Shown here: positions 51,570 to 64,000 of the stretch, piece by piece
Position numbering within the stretch: the stretch's first letter is position 1
Layout of the letters: each line of letters opens with the position of its first letter
From: Prostheceraeus crozeri
Taxonomy: Eukaryota > Platyhelminthes > Polycladida > Euryleptidae
NCBI GenBank assembly: GCA_907163375.1
Contig: CAJQUW010013657.1
Location: forward strand, 248,001-312,000
Reading direction: 5' to 3'
DNA: 64,000 bases
Notes under the pieces: generated by a model
What the model was told of the DNA's origin: nothing
The model's database searches: none
Seen by the model: only the letters and a program-made list of their open reading frames with translations
Position numbers and translations under genes: made by a program

Positions 51570-53100
51570 ATGTTTATCAGAAGAGCGTTGTTATCAACAA
51601 CTTACCGTCGCAAGGCACACTTAGACAGAAAGAAATCTCAGTACTTCACTGATCTAAGAGGTCGCAGGAGGAATGTGAGGAGGGAGATAGCTTCTCAAAG
51701 CGTCTATACAACATCTTGCTCTCATTACAGTAATCGCAGTGAAAGTAATTTCAGAAAAATAGTAGTACACCTAAAGATTTGTAAAGAGGAGAATGAAACA
51801 AGGTATCCCATCTTCCTGAAATACTTCAGGCTTGATAAGACTAAAGACTTAGAGGTAAAACCACATGCGAATTCAAAGCGGAAGCGACCATTTCAACTTG
51901 CTAGGAAATCAACTTTGAATATAATTATAGATGAGGTGTCACATCCTAATGCAAATATACTCAAAATTTGTTTTAGGAGAGTTCCCCGTGACCGGCGACA
52001 AATCTATAACCAAAAATGTAATAACAGGGAGCATATAGTAAAACCTACTGATGAGATAGGTGTGTGTCTACAGAAGTTAAGTCTACAGTGAAAGAGGTCT
52101 TGGAGAAGACAGATTTCTCCAAAGTATAATTTGTCATGACTATCCCATAAACATTTTATTTAATGACCAACAAATGACCGACGTCAGGCGTTTTACAACA
52201 ACAGAAGGTGGAACAGCCCTGTGCATAGATACAACGTTTGATGTCGGTGATTTCTATTTGACAACTACGACGTTTAAAGAAATAATCCTCTTGAAGAACA
52301 AGGTCCAAGGGATCCCAACATTCATTGGTCCTTCTATGATACATTATTCGAAAGACACGAACATTTACGCTCATCTTCTTTTTGAATTACGCAAAATGAT
52401 TCGTGTTGATGAAGATATTTTATTCATTGGAAGTGACGATGACAAAGCCCTGAGCGCTGCCATTTCCCTATGTTTTGAGGGAACACGACATTTATTGTGC
52501 GCTAGATATATACAAGAAAATATTGAGCGTTGCCTACAAAATAAAGGTCATCCGATCAATTTCAGAACAGCTATCATCGATGACACATTTCATGAGAAGA
52601 AAGGTTTTACGTATGCCGATGATGGTGTTACACGATTGCTGCAATTGTATTATTGTATTCTGAGTGAGATACAAATGAAAAGAAATTAAATATTGCCCAC
52701 CCAAAGTCATTTTCTGATTGTTTTCGCCAATATCAAGGAAGTCGCTGTATCGATAGCAGTATGTCTCAATTAAGAGCTATGGGTATCGACAAATTATTTA
52801 GAAATAATACACAAGAGTCGAACCATAAAAGACTTCCTTGGCAAGAAATGCCACGTTTTGGAGTTTATAGATAAGTTCAAGGAGGTCATTATGTTACAAC
52901 AAATCGAAAGAGTTCGAGCTACCAAGAATCTCAATGACTATACACTGCAGGAAGAATACAAGGAAAAGCATGACATAAAAGATCCTTCTAGTTTAGAAAC
53001 TCATCTAAAGTGTGATCCCATCGTAAATGGGAATGATTCCGATGATATATATTCCAAGTATAGGAAAGTATATTATCGTGCAACAAGAAGTGCATAACAA
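51570..53100 (+). pseudogene. MULE-type (Mutator-like) transposase, broken
   Basis: The first frame (51570-52091) is a basic N-terminal region with VPRDRRQIYNQKC. The second (52174-52689) holds CIDTTFDVGDFYLTTTTFK (first catalytic Asp), GPSMIHYSKDTNIYAHLLF, FIGSDDDKAL (second Asp), HLLCARYIQENIE, matching the MULE core. A third piece (52740-53097) has NNTQESNH..., then after a one-base shift EFIDKFKEVIMLQQIER. Gaps between frames could be introns or decay. Confidence 0.8.
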
Positions 53101-56100
53101 AAAGGTTCCCTTACTTTTATTAAAGCTTAATTCAAATAACAGCAGTACAGAGAGCATCATTGAATTCCATGGTTCCCGTGGGTATGGACTGGGAATGGCT
53201 GTTGAGGCCATCCCCACAGCTCCCATAGCACTTCTATGGGGATTCTGAAGATTTTTGACATTCACTAGAAGCAATCAGAACTGACATCATATCACGCAAT
53301 CAACTTCGATGTTGAATTACAAAGTATCACGCAGCCTACCCATCTCCCACTTAAAATGCATGAGATATCAATGCTGATCATTCTCACATTGGCAACACAC
53401 GTTCAATAATTTTGGATGATAATGATTCCCGGTGTGTCAAGGACGTCTGAAGTGGAATAATTCTGCAAGTTTCTTTTACTGCCGAGCCGAATGGAGACTT
53501 ACAAATATTTGCTCTAATAGTATAAATAACTCAGATAAAATTATTTGTGATATAATTAAGCTTGCGTGATCAATGCTATTAATCATTATCAACCTAGATT
53601 TTAAACTAATTACGATATAGAGGACCTGTTGGGTCCAGCCCAAAAAGCAAGACATATGAAATGTTGAATGATTTTCGTCGGATACATGAACAGTGTGATA
53701 AAGATTTCTCATACCAAATCATTCAACTGTAAGCCATCTACTCGCATTGCAGTCATAGTTATAATGAAAGCTCAGATTTTTCACTTTTCCACGACTTGTC
53801 GGAACTATCATTTTCATCTGATAGGCATCCTTAACTGCACACTTAAGTGTTCCTCAATAAATGGTTCATTGTGCTGCATTTCATCACCATACACAAATGG
53901 GTCAACAACATCCTCCCAATTCTTGTGCAATAATTCGGTGACATGAGTGGTCGAGAAAGCAAAATCTATATATTAGTAGATTAGATTAATTCAAAGTTTT
54001 TTCCTTCACCACGTGTATATAGTCGATTTCTACTGCGAAACAATTCTAGACTTGAGATGCATAAACACCAAACTCGCTTTGATATCTTACTTCTTTATCG
54101 GCATTGATGGAGATAGAATTGTCAATGATTTCTGCATTAATTCAAACGAATATTAAACGGGAATATTCACACATGAACATGACATGATCCACTGAGCAAT
54201 AAACGATGGCTATAACCCACATTGGTAGACCGCAAACATATAGTGAAGGCCTACATAAGAATTTTTGACGGGTGGCTTTTTGTGACAGAGTGACCATTTT
54301 GAAGTACTGGAAGTGTAGTAACATATGAATATTTTTTATTTACGTTCAACCCTGTCCTTGTATGCTGATTGACTTCCTATTATTTGAAAATAGCACCATT
54401 ATAAGCAATCAAACAAATGAAAAATCCTCACATTAGGAACCCCAAATGCCAACTTATATTCTCACAGATGGAACACGTGAAACTCGTATATAATCTATCA
54501 AAACAGCCAAATAAATGCACTTAAAATTATTTGCAGCAAAAATCGAGTCTACACGGAAAGCAGGTGACTGAAAATATTGTGGGGACATTAAGGTCCTTCA
54601 AGACATGAACTAACAGTTAAAATTTCAATAGATATATTGATAAATATTTATGCTTGCTTTTGTGAAACATGCTGCACTTAATCACGATTTTCTACAGCGA
54701 GGAATTTAAGCATAGTTCTTTTGAAATGAATGTGTGTATATTTCTTGAGAAGCCTTCGCACAACATGTATACACGATGTAATGTAAGCCTATGTTTGATT
54801 TTACTTGATGCAGACCGGTTGCTTAGTGAGTCAAATAACACCGAATCTCAAAGCAGCGAACGGTAAAAAGGCAAATATAAGAAACATCAAAATTTCAAAA
54901 TAACGAAATATGAAAATGGCGCACTATGCCTATGCAATGGTCGAGTGTTGTGCAGAACTAAGCACATACTCGTATTGATATTTGATCTCAACATTTAATA
55001 AGGCCATGTTTCCCTTAGTCTACATGTATCTGTTGAATTTTTATGCAAATGTGTTTCCTTTAAGGGAACATTAATGCAAAAATTGTACCCTTAAAATAGT
55101 CCTGTAGCGAAATGAAGTAGGATCAACATGGTTAATAACTAGGGTAAGTGAACCAAAAATCCAAAGTGAGTAAAAGAGGAAGTTTGAAAACACAAGCTGA
55201 TCAATAACCGATTTGTTATAAAAGCAAAGAAATAAAGACTGTCGTCATACTATTAAAAAGAAGCATTTCGAGATAGAATCATGTTTACGGTAAACTACGT
55301 TATGGTAGTTTTATGGAAAAAGGGTGTCATGTGTCATGAATCATTAAAGAATTAAAAGCGGAATGAGAAGAACCTATGCAAACTGTACGTGTAAGCTGGC
55401 AGCAGACGACAAAAACTTACGAATCAGTCGAGATAGAAAAAGAACACCTATCTGCCAATGCAACCAAAATGATTCTGGCAAATGTAAATTTGTGAGTCAA
55501 ATACGCGTGCATAGCGGGTTCTATTCCTTGCTTAAGCGAGCATTTAGTTAACTTTTCGGTACAATAATTTCTAGGTGGCAAGTCAGAATCAAGGCTTAAT
55601 AATGATAGAAAATGCTGCAATTTTAAAGAGCAATAGGCCTATACCGAAGATAGCAAAGAAAAGTCATAATACGCAGTCGGTGACAGTCAAGGACTCCCAT
55701 TCCGCATCTCTGGAGTCAAATACGGCCTTCGGATCGTTGAATGCTGTGCAGAAGTTGCACTGAAATGGAGATATTGGACATCAATCATTCTGTGTGAACA
55801 AGAGCAACATATTAATTAAGGGCTTATCCTGTGGGGTGTAGGGATTCTGTGAGGATGCCCACAGGTTTTTCTGTGGACATGCGGTAGGGTGGGGATTCAA
55901 ATATCAATCCCCACGAAAACCCTGCTAAATTCACATTATCAGAAATATCAGTCAGATGAATTTAATTATGTTGTGACTTAGAACAAGTGCGTTATTGATG
56001 CACCGACTTCCTTTCCTTCACGATTGAAATAAATGCAGACTTCACACACAACTAAATAACTGCAATCCCTTGGCCACCAGAGCACATCCTCACTGTAACT

Positions 56101-56238
56101 TCCAAAAAAGTACGAGTATTATGACTTGAATCTTTCTCTGTATCTCCATTTTTGAAATGACATCCTTCGACCACTACAACCGCTTTGATATACCAAAAGA
56201 GAACTGATCGTTCCTCCTACTGGGGCAAAAACAAAAAT
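53101..56238. other. MULE interior without recognised genes
   Basis: Only short ORFs. Two neighbouring plus-strand ones (55363-55551, Cys-rich, and 55575-55763) look coding-like but match nothing I know and may be captured exons. Confidence 0.4.
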
Positions 56239-57466
56239 GCGCATCCTTTGTGATCATTGACATTAGTTTGTGGTGTTGATTGAGTAAATATCTTGGACGC
56301 TATGGCTATTCTTTAAATTAGTAGAGGAGATGGTGAAATTTCGTAAAATCCGTGAAATTAGGTCAATTTTGAGAGCCTGCTGTGTCCGTTGCAGGGCATG
56401 TAGGAGGATGGGGACTGAATTGCGCATCCTTTGTGATCATTGACATTACTTTGTGGTGTTGGTTGCGTTGATTGAGTAAATATCTTGGACGCTATGGCTA
56501 TGCTTGAAATTAGTAGAGGAGATGGTGAAATTTCGTAAAATCCGTGAAATTAGGTCAACTTTGAGAGCCTGCTGTGTCCGATGCAGGGCATGCAGGAGGA
56601 TGGGGACTGAATTGCGCATCCTTTGTGATCATTGACATTAGTTTGTGGTGTTTGTTGCGTTGATTGAGTAAATATCTTGGACGCTATGGCTATGCTTGAA
56701 ATTAGTAGAGGAGATGGTGAAATTTCGTAAAATCCGTGAAATTAGGTCAACTTTGAGAGCCTGCTGTGTCCGTTGCAGGGCATGCAGGAGGATAGGGACT
56801 GAATTGCGCATCCTTTGTGATCATTGACATAAGTTTGTGGTGTTGGTTGCGTTGATTGAGTAAATATCTTGGACGCTATGGCTATGCTTGAAATTAGTAG
56901 AGGAGATGGTGAAATTTCGTAAAATCCGTGAAATTAGGTCAACTTTGAGAGCCTGCTGTGTCCGTTTCAGGGCATGTAGGAGGACGGGGACTGAATTGCG
57001 CATCCCTTGTGATCATTGACATTAGTTTGTGGTGTTGGTTGCGTTGATTGAGTAAATATCTTGGACGCTATGGCTATGCTTGAAATTAGTAGAGGAGATG
57101 GTGAAATTTCGTAAAATCCGTGAAATTAGGTCAACTTTGAGAGCCTGCTGTGTCCGTTGCAGGGCATGCAGGAGGACGGGGACTGAATTGCGCATCCTTT
57201 GTGATCATTGACATTAGTTTGTGGTGTTGGTTGCGTTGATTGAGTAAATATCTTGGACGCTATGGCTATGCTTGAAATTAGTAGAGGAGATGGTGAAATT
57301 TCGTAAAATCCGTGAAATTAGGTCAACTTTGAGAGCCTGCTGTGTCCGATGCAGGGCATGTAGGAGGACGGGGACTGAATTGCGCATCCCTTGTGATCAT
57401 TGACATTAGTTTGTGGTGTTGGTTGCGTTGATTGAGTAAATATCTTGGACGCTATGGCTATGCTTG
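56239..57466 (-). repeat. 192-bp unit tandem array, right arm (6 units + 85 bp, with a 9-bp deletion)
   Basis: Landmarks at 56321, 56513, 56705, 56897, 57089 and 57281 are 192 bp apart, reverse complement of the left array. The innermost unit lacks GGTTGCGTT (9 bp), which explains the 76-bp remainder. Confidence 0.97.
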
Positions 57467-57496
57467 TACTTTATCAATTTTTCATTCTGACCTTGC

Positions 57497-60400
57497 TTGT
57501 TGTTTGTAACCAGCCAACTTTTCTGATCCCTGTAATATGGTCATGAATGTGACCCCGGAAAAATTTTTTGGCAATCCCTTTGTGATTAGAAAGTATACAA
57601 ATAGATCCAGATGTTGGTTGATAAACATTGAATTCTTTTCTTTTTTTGAAACATTTCTTGATCTTCTTTGATCTTGTCCTGTCTAAGAGATGCTGAATTG
57701 CTCTTATCTAAATTAAATGATAATGGAAATCAGATGTTGATTTTCAGACGTATGTATGATTGTGCACACCTGATTCGATAATTGGAAAATTGTTTTACTC
57801 AAATTAATTGAAATGAAAAACGAATCACTACCGGGAAGATACAGCTATAAATTTCAAGAAACTGAGTCTGTTGTCGTGTATGGTATTGTTTAGAGCGGAA
57901 ACGTTATTATTGGCCAGCTCGTCCTCTGATTAGCTGAACCCAATCATTCAATGACCAGTCATCTATTGATTCAATGACCAGTTAGGCATTGAATATCTAT
58001 GATGCGTTAGACTATTGACTATGATATTTCCTTCAGTTGCTGATTGATTTCAGATTGATGTTCATGAGCTGTACTGCCTCATGAATACTTATTGATCATT
58101 CGGACACAACTTGTCCGGCACGCCACTTGTCTTGTTCTATGCGATGCATACTTGTTTCTAAGCTTTATTAGTGCCAGTATAGTGGGTCCACAAGATAACA
58201 CAACATCTGTCGTAGTCGTCTAATAAGCATCTTACTTGTACAAACAAAATTTGCACATGAGAAGTCTAAAATTTTATGTATTATATAGCAACATGACACA
58301 AAGTTTAATATGTAACAGCTGAAATTGATAACAATGGCAATGGCATCGATGAATGAGTTTCTCTGCAATATGTCAAATAGTGAAGGGTAGTCAATCCATT
58401 AGATACTTGACTCGATACTCTTCAGTCAGAATGTATAGCAAGCTCGATGCCTCGGGAAAATGGTCCTGTTACCCGGGAAAATGAAAATCGAAAATCTGTT
58501 GACACACTGAAATACTGGCTCATAACTCTGCTCATTTTCATGATTAAGACCTGCATGAAAAATATAAAAATTTGCAATTATTAGAGACGCAACTGCAGGA
58601 ACGAGAATCCGCTACAACACTTCTTTCTTGAATTACAACAGAAACTGTCATAATATGAACCTTCATCAAGTTATGCGAAAGTCAGTGAGGGGCAATTTAG
58701 TATAACTGATTTGCTAGTATCATGAAGGTCATTCGTACAGTGCATCCATTTTAAACAGTCTACGTGCTTCAATTCCCATTCGAACATGTGGCATTCACAA
58801 AATCAAAAGGTGATTGCTTTCCATTGAATACTAATAAAACTTAGTAGAGAGTGCTATTTCGTCATTGGGAGCATGCTACAACACCGAGGAAGGACGAAGT
58901 GAGAAAGCATCTTTTGCATTTGTGTAGCTAAATCTTTTGAATGTCAGGAAACATAATCCCTCGCATCTGCAAGTATCCTTGTGGAAACCCTTCAGTAGAA
59001 TCCCCTTACCCTCGATGCTGTAAATATCAACGATTAGATTAATTAGATTTTGATTAATGTCGAAGTTTTATTTTCATGCCTTGTGACTCCACTGGAGCCT
59101 TACAACAAATAAAGAAGATGAATAAAAAAATTATTTTTTTAACATCCTATCGCAATCAACCTTTCATCGATGAGCGTGGAGGCCTTGTCATACCGACGAT
59201 GATATTGCCGAATGTGCATCTTTTTTTGATCGAGCCATTGATCTCGTTACTCTTTTCTGGGAATTCGATGAGTTGCATTTTGCGGATAACACCCATCTTC
59301 CTATTTCAAATTGTTTGTCGACGAGCTTGTCAAATATTTTGCCATTGACTTTGAATCCGATTGTGATTTAAGCTTCAAAGCGTCACCGAATTTACAAGAG
59401 ATTGATCGTCGTGGTCTACGCCATCCCTCATCAGCAGTTTTGCTTATTTGCAATTTCTACGTAAAGCTTTTCTCCTTGGTGTCAAATTAGAATGCTTAGC
59501 ATATGCTTTTTGAAGATCAAAATCAGAGACTACTGATTATCAGAAATGATAATTGTAGTTATCCTCTCTGATCATTCACATGCACAGCTGTGTGTTCGTT
59601 ATGCAGGGACAATAATTAGATGTGCAAGTACTATCATTCTCTTATAATAATGCATTTGTGAAAAATGAGAGAACTACTCTAAAGGAAACTCGAAATTCAA
59701 ATGCTAATTGAATATAAATCTTAATTCTTTTCGCTGAATAATAATCTCTGCATAATTGATTGGGCTCGATTACACCTACAGGAATTATCTACTTTTCATA
59801 ACAAACTTGTAATTGTTGTAATTTATATTTCTTATATGTTATGCCTACAATTGACAGCACAACATTTCAGTGAAATGTCCTGTAGGTTAAATACAGTGGC
59901 GTCATCTCCGTGCCTGCGAGGCCTTCGCCGAATACCCAAAAATAATTATATACATTCATAAAACTTAAGTGCAAATAGTTTTGATTTTTTGTGTTTGAGA
60001 GCATCTTTACGTTTACACCTTTACACACACTTTACAGTTTCAAGTCACTACTCTCAAATACGTTCCGATCGCGCCAGCGCTCAGCTGTGAACTGCAGGGA
60101 TCTTCAAGCAATCACACAATTCGCTGGGGATGTGTTCAGAGCAAATCACAGAGATTATTTTGTATGTTTGTGTGATGTGTGCGCTTAGCTCGATCGTCTT
60201 CTCCCGATAGAAACGAAGAAGCAATTACATTGCAACAATGTAAGAAAAGATCTATTTATAAATTCATGGATTCAGATATAGAGACGCAAATTTTCCCTAT
60301 TCGTTGCTTCGTCAAATTTTGGAGAAGATGATGACGCCTTGAATCGTCTGCGATGATGACGTGTGTCTGCGTTCACCAATGGCTGAATGTCAGATCGGAA

Positions 60401-61715
60401 GCTTAGAAGTCGCAGAAAAGAGATATCCATGAAGTAATTCAGTCAGAGATAATGATTCAAGACATATTCTGTTATTATGTTTATGGCGACGATTTCAACA
60501 TTGGTTATATTTTCCACACCGGCCAGTCGTCCGAGGGATTATGCAGAAAACTCTAGCCATCGTACACGAAGTTTGTGGCATTGAAATAAAAACTAAACCA
60601 CTCTCAAGGGATAGAATATCAGGAGAAGCACAAAAAACATTTTATCAGCCCTAAATTTGAAACATGTAAGTGATTGACAGGCTATAATAAACACAACAGA
60701 GTCTTGCGTTGGCGAGAGCTTCCACGAGAGTGAATGTTCTCTATAGCAATCTCACCAAGGTGATCAAGCGTCATGTGAGAAATCAACATCACATTTTCAT
60801 CGTCATTTGACGTTTAAAATCTTGGGAAAACAAGAGTCGCGTTGACGAAGTCAGGTTAGGATTGCATGCTTATGAGGCTATTCACAAAAAGAGGCTGTCA
60901 CATTGGACTCATAGTGAATCACAATTCACATGCAGAATAGTCTATATTGGGTAGTCTATGAACTTCAATATATCTTTCATTTAAATATCAGTATCTATTT
61001 CTCACATCATTTCATTTCATTCTGTAGTCATGGATGCCAGCATGACTGGAATGTTCATGTACTTGTACAAGTGTTTGAAAATTCACTGAAATTAAGATTG
61101 CGTCAAATTAATTATTTTATGCAGTTCATGCTGTCTGCTGCAGAAATGTAGGAATCTACTATGAAACGAAGGCCTATGGTCTGGGAGCACGCGACGCCAC
61201 TGGTTAAATATCTATACGTCCATGGTTGAGCAGACAAATCTTCAATGTACTGGTATTCCGTCATTCAACACATTGTCAAAAAGAGTTATTTAATATTTTT
61301 TTTAATTTGTTGACTGTGTTCCATTTTGATTCAAAAGTGTTTGGCTATGTCAATCACATGAATATAGGTAGACAATGCAGTGTTTTATGAATCTATAATG
61401 CACATTCTGCGTGCATGTTCAACACGACGTTTCCGACATCTTAGTCATGCATGATCACATTTTGAAGAATTTCAGATTTTTATTTACATTTATGCACGAA
61501 GTTGACCGAAACTCTGCGTTGAATATGCCAGTGTTCGTATGCGTTGCGATAACATGAAACCCCTGCAAACAGATATTTATGAAATTCTGAATTTCCACGT
61601 TCTGTTAGGATGAAAACCTCCTTTCATAAAATCAGAATATCAAAATTAAATTATTTGTTTTATTTATCTACTCAATGTTTGAATGTAATTGTCTTGAAAT
61701 TTTGTTTTTCATCAG
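57497..61715. other. Spacer or ferrochelatase 5' region
   Basis: No gene recognised. It may include the promoter and non-coding first exon of the ferrochelatase gene, since an acceptor site (ATCAG) directly precedes the coding ATG at 61716. Confidence 0.4.
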
Positions 61716-61813
61716 ATGGCAATGAATTCCACTTCATTGCGTTTCGGACGTCAAGCCTTCACAAGGAGTGGATGGCTATTTAATCGCAGTTATGCTTATG
61801 CCACTAACATGAA
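61716..61813 (+). CDS. FECH: Ferrochelatase, first coding exon
   Basis: ATG 61716 follows an acceptor AG by zero bases; donor GTAAGC follows 61813 (phase 2). The peptide is rich in Arg, Ser and Tyr with no acidic residues (FGRQAFTRSGWLFNRSYAYA), a typical mitochondrial targeting presequence. It connects in phase to the conserved second exon. Confidence 0.85.
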
Positions 61814-61890
61814 GTAAGCTTTTCGTGAATGAATTGTGTATGTAGGCATGTAACAGATGGTAAAAGGGATTTATTTATTCATATTTTCAG

Positions 61891-62007
61891 ACCAAAAACT
61901 GGAATCTTGATGATGAATATGGGCGGTCCAGAGACAACAGATGACGTTCACGACTTCTTGTTGCGATTATTCTCCGATCGAGATATTATTCAGTTACCTG
62001 CTCAAAA
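61891..62007 (+). CDS. FECH: Ferrochelatase, second coding exon
   Basis: Acceptor TTTTCAG before 61891, donor GTAATT after 62007, phase 2 to phase 2. It encodes [20 protein letters not shown], then [19 protein letters not shown], which closely follows the human ferrochelatase N-terminal block KTGILMLNMGGPET...VHDFLLRLF. Ferrochelatase inserts Fe2+ into protoporphyrin IX at the inner mitochondrial membrane. The remaining exons are not in the window. Confidence 0.95.
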
Positions 62008-62932
62008 GTAATTCTTCACAATCAAATATTTACAAATCATTAGGCCCTCATGTATTTCATTCCTATGATGTCTGATCTTGCGCAAGCATTTTAGCAGTTC
62101 CATTTATGAACTGTTGCAAAGTGAAATTGAAAATTAAAGTGCAAAATATAATGAAATCTACTTTGTCCTGCGCATTGCCAAAAGCTTTGCGCCATCCTCT
62201 TTTTTAGAATACATACATGTAGATTATTCTTGCCATCTAAATGATCCTCTAGAGGGGATTATTTCTATGTAGATTCGTGCATAACAATGAAAATCCTTTT
62301 TCATTCTCATTATGTCAGTAGTTTGATTAAAAACAGTTGTCTAGTTTGTAGCAGCAGAATGTTTGATTTTTCATTGAATTTTACGGCAATGCAAACGAAT
62401 ATGCGATGCGATTAATAACGAATATTTTATTATTCCATCCTTACTAGATGTGTTGTATTGATCTATTGTGTGTTTGCAAATGTAATAGACATTCTGTTCA
62501 TTGTTGTAGTATCGACCCATCTTAAATAATTGTCGCTTGATCTCCGCACCAAACGCGGATGAAGAGAGCCCTTATTAACGCAGCATGAAAGAGTAGCTAA
62601 ACTTTCATTCCTTAAGCGTCAATTCCTTAAGTCAACGGAATAACTTATAATTAAGAAAGCATACATTTTTTGTAAATGTGAATCAACAAAGCGCAGCCTT
62701 AAAATGTGCTCACTCATGCATGTAGCACTGGCGGCTCGTCCATTGAGGCAGATGGGGGCCACTGGCCAACTCCGCGAATGCTCAATAAAAGCCTACAAAA
62801 TTGACAGTCCAATGAACGAATAATCTATTAATTATTCAGTCAAATAAGAAGCCGAAACTTCTGCTACAAAGCATTCTGTACCCAGCATTAATAGAATTAA
62901 ATCGTCATTAATCTTAAATATCTATATATACA

Positions 62933-62995
<63 letters not shown>

Positions 62996-63302
62996 CATAA
63001 ATAAAAAGAAAGACGAGGCCAATAAATAATATCTTATTATGACAATTTTTCGACTGTCTCTTTTACAAGTCTGATGGTAAAAAGAATTCTATCAGCACAT
63101 TTACATACAAAATTTGAAAAAAAATTTATACATCTATGGATTTTGGTTGAGCATTACATTCATAGCTGGTGAATTCATTTTGATGTAATATTTCTGTGCA
63201 GTCTTTCGTTCATAGCTGTTGGAAAAATTGTGTTGGAGCACTTACATTTTGAGCTTATCGGATGTTAAACAGATGGAGGCGTGCTTACTTTTGAAATGTT
63301 TA
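62008..63302 (+). other. Ferrochelatase intron 2
   Basis: AT-rich. Contains an (AT)n microsatellite at about 62933-62992 and no further ferrochelatase exon that I can see. Confidence 0.6.
62933..62992. repeat. (AT)n microsatellite
   Basis: Uninterrupted AT dinucleotide tract following TACAGTGTATAT. Confidence 0.95.
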
Positions 63303-64000
63303 TTACACATTGCTTTCTTTCATAGCAAGATGTTGATGTATTCTTCTTCTTATAGTACATTGAGATTCGCCAATATATGATTCATTACAAATGTTGCATT
63401 TTATTTGATAAACCGTATTTTTCATAAAGCAGATATTCTCGTTGTTACAATAGCAGTTGTTATGACACGGGAAATTATATGTCGTTCTTAATTGTCTCGT
63501 CAACGGTTTGGGTCTTACAAAAGATGGTATGATTTTGGCTACAGTTATTTTTCTCAATTCATCTCGAACTTTTCTAGCTTGAATTTCGTTTATGAATGGA
63601 ATTCTAAGGAAGATTTTATTTCTATCATTTCGTTGTTGTTTCACCTTAGGTTTCTCAGTGTTGACATACTTATCGATGATCGAATCAGGATACCCGTTAT
63701 TTCGAAATCTGTTTTTGATAACAGTTATAGCATCCAAAAGATTGATGAAACGTGAACAATTTCGATGAGCTCCAAGATTCTCAGATTTAAAAAGGTTGAC
63801 TTTTCTAGACAGGGGTACATGGCTGTCCCATGGTAGCATATGACCACTATGCAAGGGTTTTGAAAAGAATTTCTTACAAAAGTTAGATTGTTCTAATGTG
63901 ACAGTTGTATCTAAGAAAGAGATTTGTGAATTATGAGGCTCTTCAAATGTAAAAATAATATTGTTATTTATGGTATTAACACTTAAAAGAAGTTCATTTA
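63303..64000 (-). pseudogene. Penelope-like element, C-terminal part with GIY-YIG domain (continues past window)
   Basis: The minus-strand frame is open to the window edge: SQISFLDTTVTL, then HSGHMLPWDSHVPLSRKVNL, FRNNGYPDSIIDKY, LTRQLRTTYNFPCHNNCYCN, and GIY-YIG VYQIKCNICNESYIGESQCT, RRRIHQHL. The FLD...SH.P...K order and terminal endonuclease are those of endonuclease-bearing Penelope elements. It ends shortly after HLAMKESNV. It lies antisense in the ferrochelatase intron. Confidence 0.85.

Larger units (their letters stand above)
50550..57496 (+). mobile_element. Foldback-type MULE (FB/NOF-like) transposon, about 6.9 kb
   Basis: Long inverted arms (50550-51439 and 56239-57496) made of the same 192-bp tandem unit enclose a 4.8-kb interior encoding a Mutator-like transposase. 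Outer single-copy ends GCAAGGT(T/C)AGA...TGAAAAATTG, then ATAAAGTACAAG, match on both sides. Drosophila FB/NOF elements have the same organisation. A 9-bp target duplication was looked for and not seen. Confidence 0.85.

Noticed and set aside
53101-53250. GC-richer ORF on both strands as an exon
   Set aside because: No splice sites or recognisable protein; two antiparallel ORFs suggest composition only.

Overview
The window looks like animal nuclear DNA, probably from an AT-rich invertebrate; the species cannot be named from sequence alone. Two host genes are recognisable by split exons with good splice sites and consistent phases. One is a minus-strand gene of the APMAP/strictosidine-synthase-like (hemomucin) family, with exon 1 at 37.2-37.6 kb, exon 2 at 24.9 kb, exon 3 at 20.7 kb and exon 4 at 1.75-1.91 kb. 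The other is the 5' end of a plus-strand ferrochelatase gene at 61.7-62.0 kb. Nearly everything else is transposable elements and introns or spacers.

Region 2.35-20.39 kb is an 18.0-kb Polinton/Maverick (adintovirus-like) provirus lying in the intron between APMAP-like exons 3 and 4. It has about 0.5-kb terminal inverted repeats, AG...CT ends, protein-primed DNA polymerase B, a retroviral-type integrase fused to a parvovirus-type PLA2 domain, an adenain-like protease, an FtsK/A32-type packaging ATPase, a major capsid protein, a penton-like protein, a fibre-like coiled-coil protein, small hydrophobic virion-like proteins, and a possible sliding-clamp-like protein next to PolB. Many ORFs carry frameshifts or single stops, so the copy is either decaying or affected by homopolymer errors in the assembly. 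The window start (1 to about 1213) is the end of a second related element in opposite orientation: its fibre-like gene is nearly identical, but its terminus is entirely different.

The most striking signal is a family of tiny GC-rich double-hairpin elements scattered through the AT-rich provirus. Each is two perfect or near-perfect hairpins with mostly 3-nt loops, separated by a 3-nt spacer (TAG/CTA/TGA/TCA). Some are read through in frame inside PolB, the clamp-like gene and the PLA2-integrase gene. Others supply the stop codon of their gene.

The host introns hold nested mobile DNA: an inverted pair of Penelope-like fragments and a Ty3/gypsy RT piece (22.4-24.5 kb), a 1.0-kb hAT-type MITE with an 8-bp target duplication, a decayed piggyBac flanked by a 215-bp direct repeat into which an apparently intact Tc1-like element inserted, a second Tc1 remnant, a CAGGG-ended element, and a 0.4-kb near-perfect palindrome. 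Upstream of the APMAP-like gene lie LINE and Penelope fragments, an RTE-like LINE (41.6-46.3 kb) split by a TTAA MITE and lacking its catalytic YADD region, a hAT element with an exact 8-bp duplication (47.8-50.1 kb), and a foldback MULE (50.55-57.5 kb) whose inverted repeats are arrays of a 192-bp unit. A third Penelope-like element runs off the right edge.
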